From contig JAJDUR010000035.1 of assembly GCA_022826585.1 (NCBI GenBank), forward strand, positions 1-50,887: DNA of 50,887 nt, in the 5' to 3' direction. Source of the DNA: Dehalococcoidia bacterium (lineage in GTDB: Bacteria; Chloroflexota; Dehalococcoidia; Tepidiformales; Tepidiformaceae). The position numbers were made by a program, and so were the translations under genes. The notes beneath the pieces are model-generated. The model saw only the letters and a list, made by a program, of their open reading frames with translations, did no database searches and was not told the origin of the DNA. Shown here in pieces: positions 40,394 through 48,316 of this stretch; within the stretch, counting starts at the first letter, position 1, and each line of letters opens with the position of its first letter.

Positions 40394-41364
40394 CCATGGA
40401 TGCTCCGATGATCGAGTGCCGAAACCTGCGACGGGTCTTCCAGCGAGGCGGTCCCCTGCGGCGCGGAGGCGAGATCGTGGCGGTCAGCGACATCTCGTTC
40501 GACGTGCAGCCGGGAACGATCTTCGGTCTGCTCGGACCGAACGGCGCGGGCAAGACGACCACCGTGCGCATGCTCTCGACCCTGCTGCTGCCCACCGAGG
40601 GCAGCGCGCGCGTCGCCGGCTTCGACGTGGCCTCGCAGCCGCGCGAGGTGCGCCGGCGGACGGGTCTCGCCCTGGGCGGCGATCGCGGGCTCTTCGGTCG
40701 CCTCACCGGCGAGCAGAACCTGCAGTACTTCGCCGCCATCAACCACCTCTCGCCCCGCGAGGCGAGCCGGCGCGCCGATGAGCTCCTCGAGCTCGTCGGC
40801 CTGGGCGAGCGGCGAGGCTCGAAGGTGTTCGAGTACTCGCGCGGCATGAAGCAGCGCCTCCACCTGGCCCGCGCCCTGCTCACCGAGCCCGACGTGCTCT
40901 TCCTGGACGAACCCACGTCGGGCCTCGACCCGCTGGGCGCCTTCGAGTTCCGCCACCTGGTAAGCGAGCTGAAGGCGCGCGGCCGCACGATCCTGCTGAC
41001 CACCCACTTCATGCTCGAGGCGGACGAGCTTTGCGACGAGCTGATCGTGATCGACCGCGGCGAGGTCGTCGCGCAGGGGAGCCCCGCCACGATCAAGCGG
41101 CAGTTCGGCAGCGCGACCGTCGTCGAGATCTCCCTGCGCGAGCCGCGGGAGGGCCTGCAGGCGTCGCTGGCGGAGCTTCCCCAGGTTCAGCACGTGGAGG
41201 TGGGCGTCGAGGGGATGCTCCAGACCGTGCGCGTTCACATCCCCTCGGACCAGGACGCCGGCCCCATCGTCGCGCACATCGGCGCCGAGCACGTCGACCA
41301 CATGACCACGCGCACCTCCTCGCTCGAGGAGGCGTACCTCACGCTCATCGGCCGGGAGCAGTAG
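40390..41364 (+). CDS. ABC transporter ATP-binding protein, cassette 1
   Basis: A 324-residue ATPase with Walker A GPNGAGKTTT, signature YSRGMKQRLHLARAL, Walker B VLFLDEPTSGLDP, H-loop TTHFMLEADELCD, and a C-terminal regulatory extension (about 90 residues). DrrA/NatA-type ABC-2 exporter ATPase. Its 3' end faces the homologous ATPase of cassette 2, 105 nt away. Confidence 0.92.
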   Translation: MTMDAPMIECRNLRRVFQRGGPLRRGGEIVAVSDISFDVQPGTIFGLLGPNGAGKTTTVRMLSTLLLPTEGSARVAGFDVASQPREVRRRTGLALGGDRGLFGRLTGEQNLQYFAAINHLSPREASRRADELLELVGLGERRGSKVFEYSRGMKQRLHLARALLTEPDVLFLDEPTSGLDPLGAFEFRHLVSELKARGRTILLTTHFMLEADELCDELIVIDRGEVVAQGSPATIKRQFGSATVVEISLREPREGLQASLAELPQVQHVEVGVEGMLQTVRVHIPSDQDAGPIVAHIGAEHVDHMTTRTSSLEEAYLTLIGREQ

Positions 41365-41417
41365 TCGTGGGCTCGACCTCACTCGAGGGGGTCCATGGGA
41401 TGACCACGGCCTCAGCT

Positions 41418-41460
41418 GCCGGGACCCGAAGGCGGGTTAGGAATGGCGTGGGTCCCTCGG
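41418..41460. terminator. Candidate bidirectional terminator between convergent ATPase genes
   Basis: CCGGGACCC (41419-41427) can pair with GGGTCCCtCGG (41450-41460) with one bulged base. It is the only strong inverted repeat in the 105-nt gap where two operons converge. No T-tract on either side, so strength is uncertain. Confidence 0.35.
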
Positions 41461-41469
41461 CCCCCCGGA

Positions 41470-42453
41470 TCACCCCGTGCCGCTCTCCCGGATCAGGCTG
41501 AGGTAAGCCTCCTCCAGGGTCGGCTCGCGTGTCACCAGGCTCTGCAGCGTGTCCGCTCCTGCCAGGTTCCGCAGCGAGGTGGCAACGTCCCGCCCGACAT
41601 CCGAGTGCACCTTGACGCGCTGGGCCGCGCCCTCCATCTCCGACTCGACCGCGGTCACGCCGCGCACCGCACGCAGGCGCTCGATGAGGTCGGGGCTCGC
41701 GTGGCGCAGCGTCGCCTCCGTCACCTGCCCTGCCCCAAAGCGCTGCTTCAACCCGTCCGGGGTGTCGAGCGCCACCAGGCTGCCGTGGTCGATGACGGCG
41801 ATGCGCTCGCAGAGGAGGTCCGCTTCGAGCATGTAGTGGGTCGTGAGCAGGACCGTCTTCCCCCGCTCCCGCAGCTCCGGGACGAGCCTCCGGAAGTCCT
41901 GCGCGGCTTCGGGGTCGAGGCCGATGGTCGGCTCGTCCATGAAGATGACGTCCGGGTCCGGCAGTAGCCCCCGCGCCACGTGGAGCCGCTGGCGCATCCC
42001 CCGCGAGTACTGCTCCACCCTGCGGTCGCCGGCGTGGGCGAGTCCTACCTGCTCCAGCACCGCCTGCGCGCGCTCACGCCCGCGGCGTGGGTTCATCAGG
42101 TAGAGCGAGGCGAAGTACTCGAGGTTCTGACGCCCCGTGAGGCGCTCGTACATTCCCCGCTCGCCGCCGAGGATGAGGCCGATGCGCCGCCGAACCTCCC
42201 CGGCCGACCCCACCACGTCGTGGCCCATCACGTGTGCCGATCCCGCCGTCGGGATGAGCAACGTCGAGAAGATGCGGATGGCGGTCGTCTTCCCCGCCCC
42301 GTTGGGGCCGAGCACTCCGTACACCTCGCCGGGGCGCACCTGCAGGCTGAGCGAGTCGAGCGCCACGACCTCCTCGACCTGACCGGTCAGGCGCCGCGAG
42401 CGGAACACTCGTCGCAGCTCCTCGCACTCGATCGCGTATTCGTTCGTCACCAC
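41470..42453 (-). CDS. ABC transporter ATP-binding protein, cassette 2
   Basis: A 327-residue ATPase with Walker A GPNGAGKTTA, signature YSRGMRQRLHVARGL, Walker B VIFMDEPTIGLDP, TTHYMLEADLLCE and a C-terminal extension ending LVTREPTLEEAYLSLIRE. Very similar to the cassette 1 ATPase (both end LEEAYL.LI.R). Starts with GTG 6 nt after the upstream permease. Together with 42460-43257 and 43260-44042 it forms an exporter that mirrors cassette 1. Confidence 0.92.
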   Translation of the reverse strand: MVTNEYAIECEELRRVFRSRRLTGQVEEVVALDSLSLQVRPGEVYGVLGPNGAGKTTAIRIFSTLLIPTAGSAHVMGHDVVGSAGEVRRRIGLILGGERGMYERLTGRQNLEYFASLYLMNPRRGRERAQAVLEQVGLAHAGDRRVEQYSRGMRQRLHVARGLLPDPDVIFMDEPTIGLDPEAAQDFRRLVPELRERGKTVLLTTHYMLEADLLCERIAVIDHGSLVALDTPDGLKQRFGAGQVTEATLRHASPDLIERLRAVRGVTAVESEMEGAAQRVKVHSDVGRDVATSLRNLAGADTLQSLVTREPTLEEAYLSLIRESGTG

Positions 42454-42459
42454 GTCCCC

Positions 42460-43257
42460 CTACCCCGCTCTCGCGAGCACCCCGCGTCGCTTCGCCTGGA
42501 ACTCGGCCAGCCGGAACAGCAGCAACCCCGCGATGCCGTACACCACACCGAGGATCGCCTCCCTGCCCAGGTCGGGCCAGTATCCCGACGCCGGACCGCC
42601 CGCGAACGCCTCGCGCAACCCGTCCAGCCCATGGGTAACCGGCAGGATCTGCCCGAGCTCGAACAGCACGACGGGAAGTTCCCCGGTGGGGATGATGACA
42701 CCCGTCAGGCTGAGGAGCAGGCCGTCCAGGATGATGATCCAGTTTGCCCACCCCGTCCCCGAAAGCAGGATGAGCGTGGCCACGAACAGCGAGAACAGCA
42801 TCGTCGAGAAGGTCATCACCGTGAAGGCGGCGATGAGCCCGCCCCAGTCCACCTGCGCGAAGCCAAGGTCGAGGAACAGCGCCGCCGAGACGAGCACGCT
42901 GGCCGCCACGAGGGCAGCGTTGGGCACGTGCAGGGCGCAGCGACTGAAGTAGAGCATCCCCCGGTTCACCGGCGACGCATACACCGCCGCCAGCGTGCCG
43001 AAGGCGGCGTCGCGGTACAGCGACTGCATCACCCCGCCTGCGATGATCCGTCCCACCGAGTACCCCGCCAGTCCCACGGCGTAGCCCCGCGCCGTTTCCT
43101 GGTCGAGCGCGTACTGGGCGAGGAAACCGAACATCATCACCGCCAGCACCGGGCGCAGGAGGATGTTCGAGGTGTAGCTCACGGGCGTGAGCCACAGGAA
43201 CAGCCCCCGGTAGGCGAGGTACGACTGCAAGGCGAAGCGGTGCACGGAGCTCAGCAT
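42460..43257 (-). CDS. ABC-2 type permease, cassette 2 subunit B
   Basis: A 265-residue six-helix permease starting MLSSVHRFALQSYLAYRGL and containing TGVIIPTGELPVVLFELGQI. ATG 43257 overlaps the region of the preceding stop (TAGTGATG). The much longer frame to 44214 would read through the previous permease gene out of frame and is rejected. Homologue of 39599-40393. Confidence 0.88.
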   Translation of the reverse strand: MLSSVHRFALQSYLAYRGLFLWLTPVSYTSNILLRPVLAVMMFGFLAQYALDQETARGYAVGLAGYSVGRIIAGGVMQSLYRDAAFGTLAAVYASPVNRGMLYFSRCALHVPNAALVAASVLVSAALFLDLGFAQVDWGGLIAAFTVMTFSTMLFSLFVATLILLSGTGWANWIIILDGLLLSLTGVIIPTGELPVVLFELGQILPVTHGLDGLREAFAGGPASGYWPDLGREAILGVVYGIAGLLLFRLAEFQAKRRGVLARAG

Positions 43258-43259
43258 CA

Positions 43260-44042
43260 CTACACCGCCAGATCGCCCGAGCGGCGGACCTTCCGCTCGA
43301 CGAGGCGCAGGAGCGCCTGGGCGATGCCGAGAAACACCACCATCAGCAGCAGGCCGAGCGCAAGCTGCCCGACGATCTCCGCCGCCCCCGTGCCTCGGAT
43401 GGAGCCGTCGACCGCCCGCATCGCCCACGCGGTCGGCCAGAACCAGGTGAAGACCTCGAGGCCCAGCGGCAGCACCGGCGCCGCGAACGTGAAGCCGCTG
43501 ATGACGGCGGCGAAGGGACGCACCGCGTTCGTGAAGCCGCTGCGCTCGCGCGAGAGCACCATCAGTGGCGAGAGGACGAGGCCGAGACAGAGCAGGGTCA
43601 CGTAGCCGAAGACCGCCGACAGGGCGAACAGCGGCACGCTCGCGACGTGCAGGGGCACGTCCGCGATAGCCAGGATCGTGAGCACCACACCGATGGCGGC
43701 GACGAGCCCGAGCACGAGGTCGGAGGCGACCCGCCCCGCGAGGATCACGAACAGCGGGGTGCGCGTGAGAAGGCTCGGCCCGAGGGTCCCGAGGAAGAAC
43801 TCCGTCTGCAGCGAGAACCCGGTTCGGAAGGCGGCTCCGTTCCAGACGCCGAACAGCACCACGCCCACGCAGAGGTAGGTGAAGATGGCCTCGTCGCCCC
43901 GCGAGTTCGCCACCCACGCCACGACCGCCGCCGTCGGGACGCCCGTGGCCAGCCCCATGAGGAACGTGTCGAAGTCGCGCCCTTCCCGGAGGCCCTTCAC
44001 AAAGGCGCCCCGGAATGCATGCACGTAGCCGAGCTCGATCAC
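43260..44042 (-). CDS. ABC-2 type permease, cassette 2 subunit A
   Basis: A 260-residue permease beginning (GTG) IELGYVHAFRGAFVKG, with RTGFSLQTEFFLGTLGPSLLTR shared with cassette 1 and FWPTAWAMRAVDG near the end. First gene of the minus-strand cassette; its 5' flank faces the MarR gene 417 nt away. The start is weakly supported, but the sequence aligns with subunit A of cassette 1 from the first residues. Confidence 0.86.
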   Translation of the reverse strand: MIELGYVHAFRGAFVKGLREGRDFDTFLMGLATGVPTAAVVAWVANSRGDEAIFTYLCVGVVLFGVWNGAAFRTGFSLQTEFFLGTLGPSLLTRTPLFVILAGRVASDLVLGLVAAIGVVLTILAIADVPLHVASVPLFALSAVFGYVTLLCLGLVLSPLMVLSRERSGFTNAVRPFAAVISGFTFAAPVLPLGLEVFTWFWPTAWAMRAVDGSIRGTGAAEIVGQLALGLLLMVVFLGIAQALLRLVERKVRRSGDLAV

Positions 44043-44459
44043 CGGCGCCCGCGTCCCCCTGGTACCGAGTAAACCGTGAATCCGCCCAACGCGCCCATCC
44101 TGGACCGCGAGGGCACGACGCTCGACCCGCGTGCAGCAGTTCGAACTGGACCTGGCGCCGTCCCTGCCAGGACCCCGGCAACCACTCCAGGACGTGAACC
44201 CCAGGCTGGTTCACGACATTACTTCGCGAAAGTGTGAGAGTACGTGTCCCCTAGAGGGAACCTGAGAAGAGATAAAGAAAGGGAAAGTGAACTTACCTTT
44301 CGTGACACAAATTTGCCCATGACTACCGACCAGAACTCCGTAAAATGTTGTGTAGAAGTGAAGCCTGATGTCGGGAGTCGTTCGATCCTTGCCGCGCAAG
44401 GGAGCCCGGCAGCCATCGCACCAACCACGCCGAGTCGTCAGTAAGGCCAGGTGGGAACC
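44043..44459. other. Divergent regulatory region between cassette 2 and marR-type gene
   Basis: A 417-nt gap, less GC-rich than its flanks in its middle. It contains the palindrome at 44277-44301 and a second, shorter one (TCCC CTAGA GGGA, around 44248). No gene is convincing in either direction. It probably carries promoters for both divergent units. Confidence 0.4.
44277..44301. promoter_or_regulatory. 25-bp imperfect palindrome, candidate MarR operator
   Basis: Arms GAAAGG / CCTTTC with an inner AAGT-GA-ACTT palindrome, total 25 bp. Such spaced inverted repeats in a divergent promoter region beside a MarR gene are typical autoregulatory operators. No promoter hexamers of good spacing could be assigned. 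Confidence 0.4.
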
Positions 44460-44924
44460 ATGGAAGAGAAGAACAGGCAAGAGTTGGCCGATCGCTGTCT
44501 TGAGGCGGTCCAGTTCCTGGAGCGTGAGGTTCGCACCTACGACCTCGACAGCTGGCAGGCCATGGAGGTCACGATGTCCCAGGCGAAGACCCTCGCGCTC
44601 CTCGGGAACCTCGGACCCCTCCGCATGGGAGTGATAGCCGGCCACCTCGGCAGTGGCCTCTCCGCCACCACCGCTCTCGTCGAACGGCTGGTCGACAAGG
44701 ATCTCGTGCGCCGCAGTTCCGATCCCGCGGATCGAAGGGTCGTCATCTGCGAGCTCACCGACTCCGGCCGGGAGGCGATCGAGCGGGCAATGTGCATCGA
44801 CCCCATCCGACTGCAGGAGGTGCTGGCCCTGCTGAGGGACGAGCAGCTCGAGGTCGTGGTAGCGGGCCTGGAGCTGCTGCGCACCGCCGGGAGCCAGCTC
44901 CGGCAGGGAAGCGCTTCGATCTAG
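44460..44924 (+). CDS. MarR-family transcriptional regulator
   Basis: A 154-residue winged-helix protein. The DNA-binding core is MGVIAGHLGSGLSATTALVERL (recognition helix) followed by the wing KDLVRRSSDPADRRVVICELT, the DxRx motif of MarR proteins. Flanking helices form the dimer interface. ATG 44460 is preferred (AGGTGGGA upstream); GTG 44451 is possible. Divergent from the cassette 2 exporter, so it likely represses that exporter and itself in response to a small ligand. Confidence 0.88.
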   Translation: MEEKNRQELADRCLEAVQFLEREVRTYDLDSWQAMEVTMSQAKTLALLGNLGPLRMGVIAGHLGSGLSATTALVERLVDKDLVRRSSDPADRRVVICELTDSGREAIERAMCIDPIRLQEVLALLRDEQLEVVVAGLELLRTAGSQLRQGSASI

Positions 44925-45088
44925 CCTCGGATGCGGGGCCCGCTCCCCCTCCCCGGCCCTGCGGCCGCCCCCCGGCGACTGCTGATCGCACCCCGCCCCT
45001 CCCGATCGCTGCGGTCAAGGCGGGGGCCTCCGCCTCCCGCTATCCTCGCAGCAGGAATGAGGCCGCACGCACGGGGCCGGAGGCAGGC

Positions 45089-46522
45089 ATGGCGAGCGTT
45101 CTGATCCTCGGCGCCTCCGGGTACGTCGGCAGCCACCTCGTGCCACGTCTGCTCGAACGGGGGCACACCGTCCGGGCGGCCGGTCGCCGACGCGAGACCC
45201 TCGAGGCGCGCGAGTGGGAAGGCGTCGAGATCGTCGAGGCCGACGCCCTCGCCCCCGAGACCCTTCCCGGGGCCTTTGCCGGTGTGGACGTCGTCTACTA
45301 TCTCGTCCACTCCATGGCTTCGGGCCCGGACTTCCCCGAGCGTGACCGCCGCGCTGCCGACAACGCGCGCCGAGCGGCCGAAGAGGCCGGCGTCTCCCGC
45401 ATCATCTACCTCGGCGGCCTGCAACCCCGCGGAGCCGCCTCCACTCACCTCGCCTCCCGCCGGGAAACGGGAGACGTGCTCCGCGAGGGCGCGGTGCCCG
45501 TCACCGAGGTCCGCGCCGGCATCGTCGTCGGGCCCGGCTCCGCTGCTTTCGAGGTCATCCGCGACCTCGTCTACCACCTCCCCGTCATGGTCACGCCCCG
45601 CTGGGTGCGTTCCCTCACCCAGCCCATCGCCCTCGACGACCTGATCGAGTACCTCGTCCGCCTGCCGGGGGCGGAGCCCGCGGGCAGCCACACCTATGAC
45701 GTCGGCGGCCCCGAGGTCGTCCGCTACCAGGACCTGCTCTCCCGCTTCGCCCGCGCCGTCGGGAGGCGGCTCGCCATCGTCCCCGTCTCCGTGCTCAGCC
45801 CCCGCCTCTCCTCTTACTGGCTCGACCTCGTCACCGCCGTCCCCTCGAGCGTCGCCCGCCCCCTCATCGACGGCCTCCGGCACGACCTCGTGGTCGACCC
45901 CGAAGCCGACCTGCAGGCCCGCATCCCCATCGAGCTTCGCACCTACGAACAGGCCGTGCGCGATGCCCTCGAGGCCGAGCGCACCGCCAGGCTCCCCGCC
46001 CGCTGGACCGAGGGCTCCTTCGCCATGCGCGACAACCGGCCCGAGATCTCCTTCTACAGCCGCGGCGAGCGCGTCGAGCGAACCTGTGACGCCCCGCCGG
46101 AGGCGGTCTGGGATGTCGTGTCGGCGATCGGCGGGCGAAGGGGCTGGTACTACGCCAACTGGCTCTGGAACCTCCGCGGCCTGCTCGACCGCCTCGTCGG
46201 AGGCGCGGGCCGCCGCCGCGGGCGGCGCCACCCCACCGACGTGCGCCTCGGCGACGCGCTCGACTTCTGGCGCGTCGCCGGCGTCGAGCCCGGCCGCCGG
46301 CTCACGCTGCTCGCGGAGATGAAGCTCCCCGGCATCGCCGTCCTCGAGTTCGAGGTCACGCCCGCCGGCGCGGGAGCCCGCATCGTCACCTCCGCCCACT
46401 TCCACCCCGCCGGCGCCGCCGGACTGCTCTACTGGTACGCCCTCTGGCCCATCCACAAGCGCATCTTCGCCGGCCTCACCGACGCCATCGTGAACCGCGC
46501 GGGTGGAGCGTCACCGCCCTAG
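45089..46522 (+). CDS. Atypical SDR (NmrA-like) oxidoreductase with DUF2867 domain
   Basis: A 477-residue two-domain protein. An N-terminal Rossmann domain has LILGASGYVGSHLVPRL and YYLVHSMASG, with SRIIYLGGLQP at the usual strand. The C-terminal half from about 320 is DUF2867-like (TCDAPPEAVWDVVSAIGGRRGWYY... FHPAGAAGLLYWYALWPIHKRIFAGL). ATG 45089 has GGAGG 5 nt upstream. Fusions of this type are annotated as NAD(P)-dependent oxidoreductases of unknown substrate. Its stop overlaps the convergent toxin gene by 4 nt. Confidence 0.85.
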   Translation: MASVLILGASGYVGSHLVPRLLERGHTVRAAGRRRETLEAREWEGVEIVEADALAPETLPGAFAGVDVVYYLVHSMASGPDFPERDRRAADNARRAAEEAGVSRIIYLGGLQPRGAASTHLASRRETGDVLREGAVPVTEVRAGIVVGPGSAAFEVIRDLVYHLPVMVTPRWVRSLTQPIALDDLIEYLVRLPGAEPAGSHTYDVGGPEVVRYQDLLSRFARAVGRRLAIVPVSVLSPRLSSYWLDLVTAVPSSVARPLIDGLRHDLVVDPEADLQARIPIELRTYEQAVRDALEAERTARLPARWTEGSFAMRDNRPEISFYSRGERVERTCDAPPEAVWDVVSAIGGRRGWYYANWLWNLRGLLDRLVGGAGRRRGRRHPTDVRLGDALDFWRVAGVEPGRRLTLLAEMKLPGIAVLEFEVTPAGAGARIVTSAHFHPAGAAGLLYWYALWPIHKRIFAGLTDAIVNRAGGASPP

Positions 46523-46872
46523 TCGAGCCAGTGCTCGCCTGCCAGGTCACGCCGCTCGCTGAGCAGGGCGTCCAATACCTGAACCAGCCGACCGATGCGA
46601 TGCGCGCTTCCTCTCGGCCACGCACGGCTGCTGGTCAAGAGAAGCACGGGCGCCTCACGTCCGGCGCGTCTGGCCTCCGTGGCGAGCCTTCGGAAGTCGG
46701 CGACGTTCTGAGTCACGATGGCCCGCTCCTCAGCGAGCGCTTGCTCGAAGATGGCGCGGTCGGATCTCCCCCGAAGCTCCCGCCGTTCCGCCACCGCACT
46801 CACGTCGTGGCCACGGCCCCGAAGCGCCTCGGCAACAGCGGGAGGCAACATCTCATCCAGGAGCAGCCTCAC
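46519..46872 (-). CDS. DUF5615 PIN-like toxin
   Basis: A 117-residue PIN-like protein beginning VRLLLDEMLPPAVAEALRGR, then DRAIFEQALAEERAIVTQNVADF, the DUF5615 arrangement with acidic residues that would bind metal. GTG 46872 overlaps the TGA of the upstream gene (GTGA), matches usual family starts, and is preferred over 46902. Predicted RNase-type toxin, paired with the upstream RHH protein. Confidence 0.8.
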   Translation of the reverse strand: MRLLLDEMLPPAVAEALRGRGHDVSAVAERRELRGRSDRAIFEQALAEERAIVTQNVADFRRLATEARRAGREAPVLLLTSSRAWPRGSAHRIGRLVQVLDALLSERRDLAGEHWLD

Positions 46873-47294
46873 GCCCTGGGGGCTGCTTGCTGGCGTTTCC
46901 ACTCCGCAAATGCTCGGTCGGCTTCCTCGTCCATGCGGTCGATCCAGGCGTCGATCTCCTCACGGAACTCGTCGTAATACCGTTCCGCTGCCTGAACCTG
47001 GTCGGCCCGGAGCGCCATGTCTTCGATGAGGAACGAGAGCTTCTCTTCCTCCGGCGCCTCCGGATTGCGGAAGATACGAGCCACCTCCCACACGTCGGGT
47101 CCATCCACCAGGGCGGGCCGGCGGCCGGCGGGGCCAGGGCGGAACACGATCCTCGGGTGCCGCTCCATGCGAAGCCCTTCCTCGAGGAAGCGCTTCGCGA
47201 CTGCCGAGCGCGACTGCCCGCTCTTGCGGCACTCCTCCTCCAGGTCCTGGAGGAGTTCGTCGTTGATGCGCACTGAGAGGTGCTTGCTCACCAT
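46869..47294 (-). CDS. RHH-type antitoxin of the DUF5615 pair
   Basis: A 141-residue protein. The N-terminal ribbon-helix-helix is KHLSVRINDELLQDLEEECR, then QSRSAVAKRFLEEGLRM. A DUF433-like linker (GRRPALVDGPDVWEV) and a C-terminal helical tail (ERYYDEFREEIDAWIDRMD) follow. ATG 47294 has GGAG upstream; codons further up do not resemble protein. Binds its operon promoter and neutralises the toxin, by family analogy. Confidence 0.8.
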   Translation of the reverse strand: MVSKHLSVRINDELLQDLEEECRKSGQSRSAVAKRFLEEGLRMERHPRIVFRPGPAGRRPALVDGPDVWEVARIFRNPEAPEEEKLSFLIEDMALRADQVQAAERYYDEFREEIDAWIDRMDEEADRAFAEWKRQQAAPRA

Positions 47295-47365
47295 CGGGCA
47301 CACTCCGCTTTGGCCGTGCCGAACAGCGTACCACCCGACACAAGACGGTTGCAGCGGGAAAGGGC

Positions 47366-47815
47366 TCAGGCGGAGACTTCGCGGCTCAGGGAGCGCTCGT
47401 AGGCGCTCAGCAGCGACAGCAGGATCTCCTCGACCTGCCCGCGCCGCCAGTGCCGCACGCGCTTCTCTTCGGGGGCTTCTCCCGCTTCGCCGTCCGCCGC
47501 CACCCGGGCCACCACCTGCCACCCCGGCCGGTCCTCGCTGCCCCGGTCGACGAGCTCGAACGATGCCCGCTGGCCGGCGCCCACCGCGATCGCGAAGCGG
47601 GACTGCTGCGCGAGTGGATCGATGGTGACCGGGAGCGACTCGCCGTACACGTGCCGGACGTCTTCGATGCACTCGCTGGCCCAGCGGTGGATGTTGGCGA
47701 GGACACGCTGCTGCGAGTCGAAGTCGTGGGCGCGGGCCAGGAGCCAGGACTCCCGGCGCTCCAGCCACCCTTCGTGGAGGCTTCGAACGCGCGCCTGGAA
47801 AGGCGTTCCCTCCAC
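47366..47815 (-). CDS. Hypothetical protein, about 149 aa
   Basis: A mostly helical N-terminus (RVRSLHEGWLERRESWLLARAH) followed by a beta-rich middle (GESLPVTIDPL...RFAIAVGAG) and a C-terminal helix (EEILLSLLSAYERSL). GTG 47815 is preceded by GGAGGTGAGG, a strong ribosome binding site. No family recognised. Isolated between the TA pair and the glnK terminator region. Confidence 0.65.
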   Translation of the reverse strand: MEGTPFQARVRSLHEGWLERRESWLLARAHDFDSQQRVLANIHRWASECIEDVRHVYGESLPVTIDPLAQQSRFAIAVGAGQRASFELVDRGSEDRPGWQVVARVAADGEAGEAPEEKRVRHWRRGQVEEILLSLLSAYERSLSREVSA

Positions 47816-47873
47816 GGCCTCACCTCCTGGAATGGCGGGCTTCTTGTCCCTTTCGTGTCTATCCGCATATGGA

Positions 47874-47906
47874 GAGGGGCCGGGCGCAGTCTGCGCCCGG
47901 CCCCTC
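47874..47906 (-). terminator. Strong hairpin after glnK
   Basis: A perfect 15-bp stem GAGGGGCCGGGCGCA paired with its complement around a GTC loop, located 20 nt after the glnK stop in the minus direction. GC-rich with no T-run (CTCTCCATATG follows on the minus strand). It probably terminates or stabilises the amtB-glnK transcript. Confidence 0.6.
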
Positions 47907-47925
47907 AGCCGGGGGACCTGGGAGG

Positions 47926-48267
47926 CTAGAGCGCCTCGTCGCCGCGTTCGCGGGTGCGAACGCGAACGGCGTCCTCCACGTTCGAGATGAACACCTTGCC
48001 GTCTCCGATCTCGCCCGAACTGGCGTTATCGAGGATGGCGTCCACCACGGGGTCGGCCTTGTCGTCCGCGACGACGAGCGTCAGGAACACCTTGGAGAGG
48101 TACTCCACGCGGTACTCGCGGCCACGCCACTGCTCGGTGATGCCACGCTGTTTGCCGTGGCCCTTGACCTCCCAGACGGTGATGCCGCCGGAGAAGCCGA
48201 GCTCGTCGAGCGCGTCCTTCACGGGTTCGAGTGCGCTCGGCCGGATGATGGCTTCGATCTTTTTCAC
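47926..48267 (-). CDS. glnK: PII nitrogen regulatory protein
   Basis: A 113-residue PII protein: KKIEAIIRPSALEPVKDAL, T-loop GKQRGITEQWRGREYRVEYL with the uridylylatable Tyr at 52 (equivalent of Tyr51), B-loop ASSGEIGDGKVFI. GTG start with AAAGGAG about 8 nt upstream. It lies 50 nt after amtB on the same strand, the classic amtB-glnK arrangement. GlnK binds and closes AmtB when nitrogen is ample; the symbol glnB would be equally acceptable by sequence. Confidence 0.94.
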   Translation of the reverse strand: MKKIEAIIRPSALEPVKDALDELGFSGGITVWEVKGHGKQRGITEQWRGREYRVEYLSKVFLTLVVADDKADPVVDAILDNASSGEIGDGKVFISNVEDAVRVRTRERGDEAL

Positions 48268-48316
48268 CGGGTACTCCTTTCCGGACTCAGGGTCGGATGC
48301 GGGATGTGGCCTGCGC

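Noticed and set aside
42460..44214. Single 584-codon frame across both cassette 2 permeases
   Set aside because: Its upstream half is out of frame with the real permease at 43260-44042; only the part from 43257 is coding.
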